In this document: piece after piece, positions 48,740-56,656 of the stretch | Numbering within the stretch: position 1 is the first letter of the stretch | Layout: each line of letters opens with the position of its first letter | Assembly (NCBI RefSeq): GCF_048820915.1 | Contig: NZ_JBMERR010000007.1 | Span: forward strand, 62,001-126,000 | DNA length: 64,000 bases | Reading direction: 5' to 3' | Source of the DNA: Cribrihabitans_A pelagius | GTDB taxonomy: Bacteria; Pseudomonadota; Alphaproteobacteria; Rhodobacterales; Rhodobacteraceae | The notes under the pieces: model-generated | The model's database searches: none | Told to the model about the DNA's origin: nothing | The model's input: only the letters and a program-made list of their open reading frames with translations | Program-made: the position numbers and the translations under genes

Positions 48740-49078
48740 GCGTTTTTTCTCCTGTGGCGGCGCCTGCGGCACGCGGGTCGCGCGGGGAAGCGCCAGGGGG
48801 CAATAGGCACGGCTGAGCTGCCGATACCGGCGGTCTTAACATGACGATTTGGGGGGTGAACAGGTTGCTTTCCACAGGTTAGCGCCACCACGGGAATGTT
48901 TAGCGCAACCATTTTCCGCCCGCCGCCGCGCCTGCCTGCGTTCAGCAGATGCTAAGGTATTTTTGCTGCAATCGGTCCCAGAGGGCTGGGCGATTCGCTT
49001 ATGGGGATTGATTCGGGGCTGCGGACGGGCGATGAAGGTTAAAAAATACCGGGGTTGAGCAGATTAGGGGCAACTGCG
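48740..49078. other. Divergent intergenic region pckA-chvI
   Basis: 339 bp with no supported gene. It holds the leaders of both divergent genes, two TTAGCGC boxes near the pckA side (48879-48906), and an AT-richer patch (TTAAAAAATACC, 49039-49050) before chvI. I see no hairpin or third gene. Regulation of pckA together with chvGI would act here. Confidence 0.6.
48879..48906. promoter_or_regulatory. Two TTAGCGC boxes upstream of pckA
   Basis: TTAGCGC at 48879-48885 and 48900-48906, 21 bp apart (two helical turns) on the same strand. Each extends partly to a palindrome (GTTAGCGCCACC; TTTAGCGCAACC). They resemble LacI-type sites such as GTTAGCGCTAAC of the CceR carbon regulator in Rhodobacterales, which is known to act on pckA. 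Site assignment is an inference by eye. Confidence 0.4.
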
Positions 49079-49783
49079 ATGTCAAAGATTGCTTTAGTGG
49101 ACGATGACAGGAACATTCTGACTTCGGTGTCGATGACGCTGGAGGCGGAAGGGTTCGAGGTCGAAACCTATAACGACGGTCAGGCGGCGCTGGACGCTTT
49201 CAACAAGAAACTGCCGGACATGGCGGTGCTCGACATCAAGATGCCGCGCATGGACGGCATGGATCTGTTGCAGCGGCTGCGCCAGAAGTCCCAGATGCCG
49301 GTGATTTTCCTCACCTCCAAGGACGACGAGATCGACGAAGTCCTTGGCCTGCGCATGGGCGCGGACGACTACGTAAAGAAGCCTTTTTCCCAGCGCCTGC
49401 TGGTGGAGCGCATCCGCGCGCTGCTGCGCCGCCAGGACGCGATCAGCGGCGATGCGGCCGGCACCGCCAGCCCAGAAGCCAAGGTGATGGAGCGGGGCAA
49501 CCTGCGCATGGACCCGCTGCGCCATTCGGTCGGCTGGAAGGGTCAGGACGTGTCGCTGACCGTCACCGAATTCCTGCTGCTGCAGGCGCTGGCGCAGCGG
49601 CCCGGATTCGTGAAGAGCCGCGACCAGCTGATGGATGTGGCCTATGATGACCAGGTCTATGTGGACGATCGCACCATCGACAGCCACATCAAGCGCCTGC
49701 GCAAGAAGATGCGCAGCGCAGACCCGGAGTTCGCGGCAATCGAAACCCTCTACGGGATCGGCTACCGCTACAACGAAGAGTGA
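49079..49783 (+). CDS. chvI: Response regulator ChvI
   Basis: 234 residues, OmpR family. Receiver domain with acidic pair in ALVDDDRN, phosphoacceptor Asp52 in LDIKMP, and the KPFSQRLL Lys; C-terminal winged helix (GFVKSRDQLMDVAYDDQVYVDDRTIDSHIKRLRKKMR). ChvGI governs envelope, acid and carbon responses in alphaproteobacteria. ATG 49079 preferred over the upstream in-frame TTG at 49055. Followed by chvG after 49 bp, and divergent from pckA. Confidence 0.95.
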   Translation: MSKIALVDDDRNILTSVSMTLEAEGFEVETYNDGQAALDAFNKKLPDMAVLDIKMPRMDGMDLLQRLRQKSQMPVIFLTSKDDEIDEVLGLRMGADDYVKKPFSQRLLVERIRALLRRQDAISGDAAGTASPEAKVMERGNLRMDPLRHSVGWKGQDVSLTVTEFLLLQALAQRPGFVKSRDQLMDVAYDDQVYVDDRTIDSHIKRLRKKMRSADPEFAAIETLYGIGYRYNEE

Positions 49784-49832
49784 CGAGTTTGACGGGTGGC
49801 CGGCGGTGCGCCGCCGGAGGGAGCAGGCGCGA

Positions 49833-51533
49833 ATGCGCGATACCAGTATGACAGAGCAGCGGCCCGCAGGCGGCGTCGTCCTCGGGGAGGATTGGGTCTC
49901 CCCCGATCCGGCCGTGGTGCAGGAGATGCAGGTCAAGCGCGCCCGCCGCGGCCTGCTGTCGCTGAAGGGCTCGCCGCTCACCCGCAAGATCATCACCTTC
50001 AACCTGATCGCGCTCACCATCCTGGTGGCGGGCATTCTCTACCTCAATTCCTCGCGCCAGAGCCTGGTGGCGCAGCGCGCCGGCGCCCTGGTGTCCGAGG
50101 CAATGCTGGTAGCCGATGTCTTCGAGGCCGAGCTGCCGTCCTCCGGCACTGTCAGCCTCGCCGCCGGCGACGGCATCGACCCGGCCCGGACCCTGGCCGG
50201 GCTCAGCCTGCGCGGCGGGGTGGAGGCTTTTGTCTTTGACACCTCCGGCAATCTGATCTCTCAGGCCAAGGGCGTCAGCCGCGGCGACGCGCTCAATTCG
50301 CTTAACGAAAACCGCCGCGGGCGCACCCTGATCAGCGACGGGCTGTCGGCCTTGTGGCCCGGCGCGGGCAGCAGCCCGGCCGAAGGCGGCGCGGTGCCGA
50401 TGGAGGACCGGTTGCGCGGTCTGGTCGAACGCGCCGTCAGCGGCGGCACCGGCATCGAAGCCGCAGTCGACACCAGCGGCGGCACGGTATTCTCCGCCGC
50501 CACCCCGATCGTGCACAACGGCCGCGCGCTGGGCGTGGTGGCACTGACCTCGCCCACCGGCGAGATCGACACTCTGGTGCGCGGCGAGCGCGAGCGGGTG
50601 CTGCAGATGTTTGTGGTGGCGCTGCTGGTTTCGGTTGGGCTCAGCCTGGTGCTGGCCTCCACCATCGCCAATCCGCTTGCCGACCTGGCGGAAGCCGCCG
50701 AGCTGGGCCGCGACCGCAACAGCCGCCAATCAAACCCGGGCCGGGTGCGCATCCCCGATCTTTCCGCCCGCCCGGACGAAATCGGCCGCCTCAGCCGGGC
50801 GCTGCGCGGCATGGTCAAGGCGCTCTACACCCGGATCGACAGCAACGAACAATTCGCCGCCGACGTGGCGCATGAGATCAAGAATCCGCTTGCCAGCCTG
50901 CAGTCCGCCGTCGGCACGCTGCGCATGGTCAAGCGGGACGACCAGCGGGAGAAACTGATGGACGTGATCGAACATGACGTGCGCCGCCTGGACCGGCTGG
51001 TCAGCGATATTTCCAATGCCTCGCGGCTGGACGCCGAGCTGGTCAAGGAAGAGGAAGAGGAATTCGATCTCCTCACCATGCTCGGCAACCTGAACCAGTA
51101 CCTGGGCGAGGATGCCCGCTCCAAGGGCATCGACTACATCACCGACCTGCCGCGTCAGCCGGTGATGATCCAGGGGCTGGAGGCCCGGCTGGCGCAGGTC
51201 TTCGTCAATCTGATCACCAACGCGATCTCCTTCTGCGAGGAGGGCGACGCGATCCGGGTCTGGGCCCGGCGCCGCGCCAACCGGGTGCTGGTGGTGGTCG
51301 AGGACACCGGCCCGGGGATCCCAGACCAGGCCCTGTCGAAGATCTTCAAACGCTTCTACTCGCAGCGCCCGGCCGAGCATTTCGGCAATAACTCGGGCCT
51401 TGGCCTGGCGATCTCCAAGCAGATCGTGGAGGCGCATGGCGGCGTGATCTGGGCCGAGAACATCCGCCCGACCGAGGCTGATGTCACCTCCGAACCGCTG
51501 GGCGCGCGTTTTGTCGTCGGCCTGCCGGTTTGA
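49833..51533 (+). CDS. chvG: Sensor histidine kinase ChvG
   Basis: 566 residues. Cytoplasmic N-terminal stretch, TM1 at about 53-71, a periplasmic domain of about 185 residues (DFDTSG-like, VFDTSGNLISQAKG and VDTSGGTVFSAATP), TM2 at about 257-278, HAMP, then HisKA with phospho-acceptor His347 in AADVAHEIKNPLASL and HATPase with NLITNAISFCEEGD, DTGPGIP and GLGLAISKQI. Starts at 49833 and 49848 are both possible. Kinase for ChvI; followed by hprK after three bases, so one operon. Confidence 0.95.
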   Translation: MRDTSMTEQRPAGGVVLGEDWVSPDPAVVQEMQVKRARRGLLSLKGSPLTRKIITFNLIALTILVAGILYLNSSRQSLVAQRAGALVSEAMLVADVFEAELPSSGTVSLAAGDGIDPARTLAGLSLRGGVEAFVFDTSGNLISQAKGVSRGDALNSLNENRRGRTLISDGLSALWPGAGSSPAEGGAVPMEDRLRGLVERAVSGGTGIEAAVDTSGGTVFSAATPIVHNGRALGVVALTSPTGEIDTLVRGERERVLQMFVVALLVSVGLSLVLASTIANPLADLAEAAELGRDRNSRQSNPGRVRIPDLSARPDEIGRLSRALRGMVKALYTRIDSNEQFAADVAHEIKNPLASLQSAVGTLRMVKRDDQREKLMDVIEHDVRRLDRLVSDISNASRLDAELVKEEEEEFDLLTMLGNLNQYLGEDARSKGIDYITDLPRQPVMIQGLEARLAQVFVNLITNAISFCEEGDAIRVWARRRANRVLVVVEDTGPGIPDQALSKIFKRFYSQRPAEHFGNNSGLGLAISKQIVEAHGGVIWAENIRPTEADVTSEPLGARFVVGLPV

Positions 51534-51536
51534 GCG

Positions 51537-51986
51537 ATGCACGCCCCCGAAAGCCTCTGCCTGCACGCCTCCTGCGTGGCGCTGGGGGGGCGGGGGCTCC
51601 TGATCGCCGGGGCCTCCGGCAGCGGTAAATCGGCCCTGGCGCTGGAGCTGATGGCATATGGCGCCGCGCTGGTGGCCGATGACCGGGTGCTGCTGGAGGC
51701 GAGGGACGGCCAGCTTGCCGCGCGCGCGCCTTCGGCCACCAAGGGACTGATCGAGGCGCGCGGCGTCGGCCTGTTGCGGGCCGCCGCCTGCGGCCCGGTG
51801 CCGGTGGCGGCGCTGGTGGATCTGGATGACGTTGAGGACGCACGTCTTCCAGTGCAGCAAACAACGCTTATATTGGGGGTGCGGCTGATCCGGCTGCGGC
51901 GGGCGGAAGGCGCCCATTTCGCACCGGCCCTGCTGCAGTATCTGAAATGCGGAGCCCTTGACCCGGATGCCGGACCCGATGCCTGA
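51537..51986 (+). CDS. hprK: HPr kinase/phosphorylase, short alphaproteobacterial form
   Basis: 149 residues, only the catalytic C-terminal domain. Walker A is GASGSGKSALALEL (about 25-38), then VADDRVLLE and the family's ARG(V)G signature IEARGVGLL. The N-terminal sensory domain of the Gram-positive enzyme is absent, as usual here. It phosphorylates or dephosphorylates Ser of HPr, which is encoded four genes on. Overlaps rapZ by 8 bp. Confidence 0.9.
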   Translation: MHAPESLCLHASCVALGGRGLLIAGASGSGKSALALELMAYGAALVADDRVLLEARDGQLAARAPSATKGLIEARGVGLLRAAACGPVPVAALVDLDDVEDARLPVQQTTLILGVRLIRLRRAEGAHFAPALLQYLKCGALDPDAGPDA

Positions 51987-52872
51987 CGCAAACCAGAAAA
52001 CCGTGCCGCTGGTGCTGGTCACCGGCCCCTCCGGCGCCGGGCGCACCACGGCGATCAACGTGCTCGAAGACCTCGGCTTCGAGGCGATTGACAATCTGCC
52101 GCTGCGCCTGCTGCCCGGCCTGATCGAGGCTGCGCCCAGCCCGCCGCGGCCGCTGGCCCTGGGGCTCGACAGCCGCAACCGGGATTTCTCGCCGCCCGCG
52201 CTGCTGGACGTGATCGGCATGCTGGCGGGCCGCCGCGAAGCCGAGCTTACCGTGCTCTACCTCGACGCCCAGCCCGACGTGCTCTTGCGCCGCTTCTCCG
52301 AGACCCGCCGCCGCCACCCGCTCGCGCCCGCGGAATCGCCGGGCGAAGGGGTGCGCCGCGAGCTCGACCTGATGGCGCCGATCCGCAACCGCGCCGACCT
52401 GCTGCTCGACACCTCGCAGATGAACGTGCACCAGCTCAAGGCCGAGATCGAGCGTTGGTTCGCCCCCGGCGGCCGCGCCCTGGCGGTTTCTGTGCAGAGC
52501 TTCTCCTACAAGCGCGGTATCCCGCATGGCACCGATATGGTGTTTGACTGCCGCTTCCTGTCAAACCCCTACTGGCAGCCGGACCTGCGCGCCCTGGACG
52601 GGCGCGATGCCACGGTGCAGGCGCATGTGCGCAGCGATCCCCGCTTCGGCGATTTCTTCGCCCGGGTGCTGGACCTGACCCGCTTCCTTTTGCCCGCCTA
52701 CAAGGCCGAGGGGAAGTCGCATTTCTCAATCGCCTTCGGCTGCACCGGCGGCCAGCACCGGTCCGTGATGCTGGCAGAAACCCTGGCCAAGGCCCTTGCG
52801 GAGGAGGGCCAGCAGGTGTCAATTAGACACCGCGAGCTGCAGGGCCAGCAAACAGGTAAGAGGCCGGGTTGA
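51979..52872 (+). CDS. rapZ: RapZ-family nucleotide-binding protein
   Basis: 297 residues. P loop GPSGAGRTTAINVL, with Arg where Lys is usual; Walker B-like DLGFEAIDNLP; C-terminal part SFSYKRGIPHGTDMVFDCRFLSNP and the ending IAFGCTGGQHRSV. In E. coli RapZ controls glucosamine-6-phosphate metabolism via small RNAs; in alphaproteobacteria its position with the PTS suggests carbon or envelope regulation. Starts at 51958, 51967 and 51979 are possible. TTGA overlap with the EIIA gene. Confidence 0.93.
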   Translation: MPDANQKTVPLVLVTGPSGAGRTTAINVLEDLGFEAIDNLPLRLLPGLIEAAPSPPRPLALGLDSRNRDFSPPALLDVIGMLAGRREAELTVLYLDAQPDVLLRRFSETRRRHPLAPAESPGEGVRRELDLMAPIRNRADLLLDTSQMNVHQLKAEIERWFAPGGRALAVSVQSFSYKRGIPHGTDMVFDCRFLSNPYWQPDLRALDGRDATVQAHVRSDPRFGDFFARVLDLTRFLLPAYKAEGKSHFSIAFGCTGGQHRSVMLAETLAKALAEEGQQVSIRHRELQGQQTGKRPG

Positions 52873-53276
52873 TCGGAATTGTCATCGTTGCGCATGGAGG
52901 GCTGGCGAAGGAATATCTCGCCGCTGTGGAACACGTCGTGGGTCCGCAGCCCTGCCTGGTGGCCATCTCCATCGGCCCGGAGGACAACCGCGACAACAAG
53001 CAGGACGAAATCTGCATCGCCGCCAACGAAGTGGACAGCGGCGACGGTGTCGTGCTGGTGACCGATCTGTTCGGCGGCTCGCCCTCGAATCTGAGCCTCA
53101 AGGCCTGTGCCCCCGCCGACCGGCGCATCCTTTACGGGGCCAACCTGCCGATGCTGATCAAACTGGCAAAATCCCGCCATCTGCCGGTTGCCGATGCAGT
53201 GCGGCAGGCGATGGAGGCCGGGCGCAAGTACATCAATGCGCAAAACGTCAACCCTGATGGGGAGCAGGCACATTAA
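52869..53276 (+). CDS. PTS EIIA component, mannose family
   Basis: 135 residues. IIA-Man fold; phosphorylated His9 in GIVIVAHGGLAKEY, then VTDLFGGSPSNLSL and ANLPMLIKL. No IIB/IIC/IID genes adjoin, so it does not serve sugar uptake but passes phosphate as a regulator. Starts with TTG inside the rapZ stop (4-bp overlap). Followed directly by the HPr gene. Also named manX or ptsM in relatives. Confidence 0.93.
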   Translation: MIGIVIVAHGGLAKEYLAAVEHVVGPQPCLVAISIGPEDNRDNKQDEICIAANEVDSGDGVVLVTDLFGGSPSNLSLKACAPADRRILYGANLPMLIKLAKSRHLPVADAVRQAMEAGRKYINAQNVNPDGEQAH

Positions 53277-53546
53277 ATGGCTGTGAAAACGCTGAAAATA
53301 ATCAACGAAAAGGGGCTCCACGCCCGCGCGTCGGCCAAGCTTGTGGAGGTCGTCGAAGGCTTTGACGCTTCAGCCGAAGTGATGAGGGACGGCATCTCCG
53401 CCTCCGGCGACAGCATCATGGGGCTTTTGATGTTGGCAGCCTCGAAAGGAACGACTATTGACGTCGAGACGTCGGGGCCGGACGCTGACGCGCTTGCGCA
53501 TGCGCTGGAAACGCTGGTGGCCGACAAGTTCGGCGAAGGCTATTAG
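53277..53546 (+). CDS. ptsH: Phosphocarrier protein HPr
   Basis: 89 residues. Phosphorylated His15 in KGLHARASAKLV and the Ser region SGDSIMGLLMLAASKGT recognised by HprK. Starts right after the EIIA stop codon. With hprK, EIIA and (elsewhere) EI it makes a regulatory phosphorelay. No enzyme I gene in the window. Confidence 0.95.
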   Translation: MAVKTLKIINEKGLHARASAKLVEVVEGFDASAEVMRDGISASGDSIMGLLMLAASKGTTIDVETSGPDADALAHALETLVADKFGEGY

Positions 53547-53570
53547 AGGCCGGGCCGGCAGCGGAACGGG

Positions 53571-54473
53571 ATGGGCACAGTGGCGGACACCGCACATGAC
53601 AGCAACACCGGCCTGGCGCCGGACGCACGGGCGGATACCGGCGAGATCTACGACCGCCGCACCCTGACCTACGCCAATTCCTTTGACGACCGCTGGACCG
53701 CGCTGGCGATCAAGGCGATCGAATGGTGCACCGGCAAGATCAGCATCCTGCGCATGGTCAGCAAGTTCGAGCGCCAGAATGCGCGGTACCGCGGGCAGAA
53801 GTTCTGGCGCGGCGCGCTCAACATCATGGGCATCGAGCTGCAGACCCCGCAGGCGCAAATCGAGAACATCCCGGCCGACGGTCCGGTGGTGATTGTTGCC
53901 AACCATCCCCACGGCATGGTCGACGGCATGATCTTCGCCGATCTGATCGGGCGGCGGCGGCTCGACTACCGTATCCTGACCCGCTCGGTTCTGACTGGCC
54001 TGGACGAGGCGGCGACCTCCTTCATGATCCCGGTGCCCTTCCCGCATGACCCGGAAGCGCAGCGCAAGATGGTGGAGATGCGCGGCAAGGCGATGGCGCA
54101 TCTGAAGGCGGGCGGCGCGGTGGCGCTGTTCCCCTCGGGCGTTGTGATGTCTTCGGACAGCTGGTTCGGCCCCGCCGAAGAGCGCGAATGGAACGTCTTC
54201 ACCGCCCAGCTGATCCGCCGCTCCGGCGCCCGGGTTGTGCCGATTTATTTCCCCGGCCACAACTCGCGCTGGTACCAGATCGCCTGCCGGATCTCGCCGG
54301 TTCTGCGCCAGGGGCTGCTGCTGCATGAAATTGTGCGCTCCTGCAACAAGCCGCAGAAACCGGTGGTGGGCAAGCCGCTCACGGACGCGCAGATGGAGCG
54401 CCTGCACAGCGACCCGCGCGGCTTCATGGCCTGGCTGCGCGAGCACACTTTGGCGCTCGGCAAAGACAACTGA
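53571..54473 (+). CDS. Lysophospholipid acyltransferase family protein
   Basis: 300 residues, PlsC-type fold. Motif I NHPHGMVDG (H-x4-D catalytic pair) at about 114-122; motif III-like LFPSGVV and VVPIYFPGHN. It acylates a lysophosphatidate or similar acceptor; whether it is PlsC, OlsA or a specialised enzyme is not clear. 24 bp after ptsH, so probably the last gene of the chvI operon. Followed by GC-rich hairpins. Confidence 0.87.
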   Translation: MGTVADTAHDSNTGLAPDARADTGEIYDRRTLTYANSFDDRWTALAIKAIEWCTGKISILRMVSKFERQNARYRGQKFWRGALNIMGIELQTPQAQIENIPADGPVVIVANHPHGMVDGMIFADLIGRRRLDYRILTRSVLTGLDEAATSFMIPVPFPHDPEAQRKMVEMRGKAMAHLKAGGAVALFPSGVVMSSDSWFGPAEEREWNVFTAQLIRRSGARVVPIYFPGHNSRWYQIACRISPVLRQGLLLHEIVRSCNKPQKPVVGKPLTDAQMERLHSDPRGFMAWLREHTLALGKDN

Positions 54474-54643
54474 AAACGCCCCCCCCGCGCCCCTTGCCCC
54501 TGCTGCAAATTTCCCGGCATGCAAGAGGGGCAGCGGCCGCTATGCCGCTTCGCCCCCTGCGCCAGACGTCCGGCCGCTGCAGGCCCGACCACATTCAGAT
54601 TTGATGCTAGAGTCACTTTCTGGCCGGAAGCACCCCGGGGGGA

Positions 54644-54675
54644 GGCCCTTCGGGCCGAGGGGGCAGCGCCCCCTC
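54644..54675. terminator. Paired GC-rich hairpins
   Basis: GGCCC/GGGCC (54644-54656) and GAGGGGGC/GCCCCCTC (54657-54675) follow one another between the acyltransferase and the convergent dehydrogenase gene. No T run. Possible bidirectional transcription barrier. Confidence 0.42.
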
Positions 54676-54691
54676 CGTCACCGCTGCCGGC

Positions 54692-55567
54692 TCAACGCGT
54701 CGGCACCGGTGTCTCGCCGCGGTAGTCGTAGAATCCGCGCTGGGTCTTGCGCCCCAGCCAGCCTGCCTCGACATATTTGGTCAACAGCGGGCAGGGCCGG
54801 TACTTTGTATCGGCCAGCCCGTCGTGCAGCACGTTCATGATCGCCAGGCAGGTGTCCAGCCCGATAAAGTCGGCCAGCTCCAGCGGCCCCATCGGGTGGT
54901 TGGCGCCCAGTTTCATCGACTCGTCGATGGACTTGACCGAACCCACCCCTTCGTAGAGCGTATAGACCGCCTCGTTGATCATCGGCATCAGAATGCGGTT
55001 GACGATGAAGGCCGGGAAATCTTCGGCGCTGGCTGCGGTCTTGCCGAGCCGCTCCACCACTTTCTGGCAGGCCTGGAAGGTCTGCTCATCGGTGGCGATA
55101 CCGCGGATCAGCTCGACCAGCTGCATCACCGGCACCGGATTCATGAAGTGAAACCCCATGAAGCGTTCCGGCCGGTCGGTGCGGCTGGCCAGCCGGGTGA
55201 TCGAGATGGAGGACGTGTTCGAAGTCAGGATCGTATGCGGCTGCAGATGCGGCAGCAGGTCCTCGAAGATCGCCTGTTTCACGGTCTCGCGTTCGGTCGC
55301 GGCTTCGATCACCAGGTCGCAGGCGCCGGCGTCGGCCAGCGTCAGGGTCGGGGTGATCCGGGCCAGTGCCGACTGTACTTCCTCCTCGGCTATCTTGCCG
55401 CGGCTGGCTTGGCGGGCCATGTTTTTGTGGATGTGGCTCAGCGCGCCGTCCAGCGCCTGCTGGCTGACATCGGTGAGCACCACGTCATATCCGGCGAGCG
55501 CCATCACATGGGCTATGCCATTGCCCATTTGCCCGGCCCCGATCACGCCGATTTTCTGAATTTCCAT
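54692..55567 (-). CDS. hbd: 3-hydroxybutyryl-CoA dehydrogenase
   Basis: 291 residues; oxidises 3-hydroxyacyl-CoA with NAD(P). N-terminal Rossmann motif GVIGAGQMGNGIAHV, catalytic His in RFMGFHFMNPVPVM, and the C-terminal domain FIGLDTCLAIM, ending GRKTQRGFYDYRG. Feeds C4 acyl-CoA metabolism (polyhydroxybutyrate or ethylmalonyl-CoA route); the substrate range is a family inference. Start 55567 (MEIQKIGVIG). Monocistronic; faces the acyltransferase. Confidence 0.95.
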   Translation of the reverse strand: MEIQKIGVIGAGQMGNGIAHVMALAGYDVVLTDVSQQALDGALSHIHKNMARQASRGKIAEEEVQSALARITPTLTLADAGACDLVIEAATERETVKQAIFEDLLPHLQPHTILTSNTSSISITRLASRTDRPERFMGFHFMNPVPVMQLVELIRGIATDEQTFQACQKVVERLGKTAASAEDFPAFIVNRILMPMINEAVYTLYEGVGSVKSIDESMKLGANHPMGPLELADFIGLDTCLAIMNVLHDGLADTKYRPCPLLTKYVEAGWLGRKTQRGFYDYRGETPVPTR

Positions 55568-55721
55568 TCCTAACGCTCCCGAAACATTTGCCGCGATCTT
55601 ACTGGCGGCGCACGGGCAGGCACAAGGGCGGCAAAGGCGGATTTGAGGCAAATTCTAGCTTTAGGGAATTTGCAATCATTCACGTTCAGGGTGAGTCTCG
55701 GGTGAAATATTGGTGGGTACT

Positions 55722-56546
55722 ATGAGCTACGAACTCAAAAGCGCGGGGGCGCTTTGGGGTGAGCCGTGCAGATATGGCGAATCCAGATTGCTGGTACGCG
55801 GTCCCGAACGGGATCTGAGCCAGCCCTATATAGCCGTCCTGGGCGGCACCGAAGTCTACGGCAGATATGTTGACATTCCCTTCACCGCAGGTGCGGAGCA
55901 GACGCTGGGCGTGCCCTGTATCAATCTTGGCAGCGTGAACGCCGGGCTGGACAGTTTCCTGCGTGACGAAACCCTTCTGGACATTGCCAGGGCAGCCCGG
56001 GTTTCGGTCCTGCAGATGCTGGGGGCTCAGAACATGTCGAACCCCTATTACCGGGTGCATCCGCGCAGAAACGACCGCTTCCTGCAGGCCCAGCCGGCGT
56101 TGGAAACGCTCTATCCGGAGGTCGACTTCACCGAATTTCATTTCAACAAGCACCTGCTCAGCACCCTTCGGGACATCTCCGCCGGGCGGTTCGAACAGGT
56201 GCGGGAGGAGTTGCAGCGCAGCTGGGTCGAGCGGATGAGCCGCCTGGTCGAAGTGCTCGGGGGCCGGGTGCTGCTGCTGTGGCTGCGCTATGATCTGGGC
56301 CGCACCACGGAGTTCCCGGAGGAGCCGGTGATGGTGGACCGGGCGATGGCGGATGCGCTGCGGCCGAAGGTGCGAGGTCTGCTGGAGTGCCATGCCGCAC
56401 CTGCCGGCAGCGCCAAGGACACCGCTGGCATGGGATTTGGCCAAATGGAGCTGCCGGCCGCGCGCCATATGATCGGCCCGCGGGAACATGCCCGTATCGC
56501 CGGGGCGCTGTCGGAGCGGCTGCGCGGCACGCTGGCCGACGCCTAG
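55722..56546 (+). CDS. DUF6473-like protein
   Basis: 274 residues, soluble. N-terminal half has SQPYIAVLGGTEVYGRYVDIPF, a possible Rossmann-like beginning with a G-G-T-E turn, and INLGSVNAGLDSFLRDE; the middle has a long helical stretch (EQVREELQRSWVERMSRLVE); C-terminal tail with HMIGPREHARIAGALSERL. This resembles the DUF6473 group of Rhodobacterales, a family without known function, and has a loose sulfotransferase/SGNH-like look. Start ATG 55722; an earlier TTG at 55710 is possible. Convergent with etfA. Confidence 0.68.
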   Translation: MSYELKSAGALWGEPCRYGESRLLVRGPERDLSQPYIAVLGGTEVYGRYVDIPFTAGAEQTLGVPCINLGSVNAGLDSFLRDETLLDIARAARVSVLQMLGAQNMSNPYYRVHPRRNDRFLQAQPALETLYPEVDFTEFHFNKHLLSTLRDISAGRFEQVREELQRSWVERMSRLVEVLGGRVLLLWLRYDLGRTTEFPEEPVMVDRAMADALRPKVRGLLECHAAPAGSAKDTAGMGFGQMELPAARHMIGPREHARIAGALSERLRGTLADA

Positions 56547-56607
56547 CGCGGGGTGGCCGTGCAGGGCAGCGGGCGGCTTTCGGACGCTTCCCCCCCGCCC
56601 AAGGCAA

Positions 56608-56631
56608 AAGGCCCGCCAGATGGCGGGCCTT
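56608..56631. terminator. Bidirectional terminator between DUF6473-like gene and etfA
   Basis: AAGGCCCGCCA (56608-56618) pairs perfectly with 56621-56631 around 2 nt. T runs follow on the minus strand (TTTTGCC), weaker on the plus strand (CGCGTTTTG). It lies between convergent stop codons at 56546 and 56657. Confidence 0.85.
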
Positions 56632-56656
56632 CGCGTTTTGCGTTTTGCTCCTGGGA

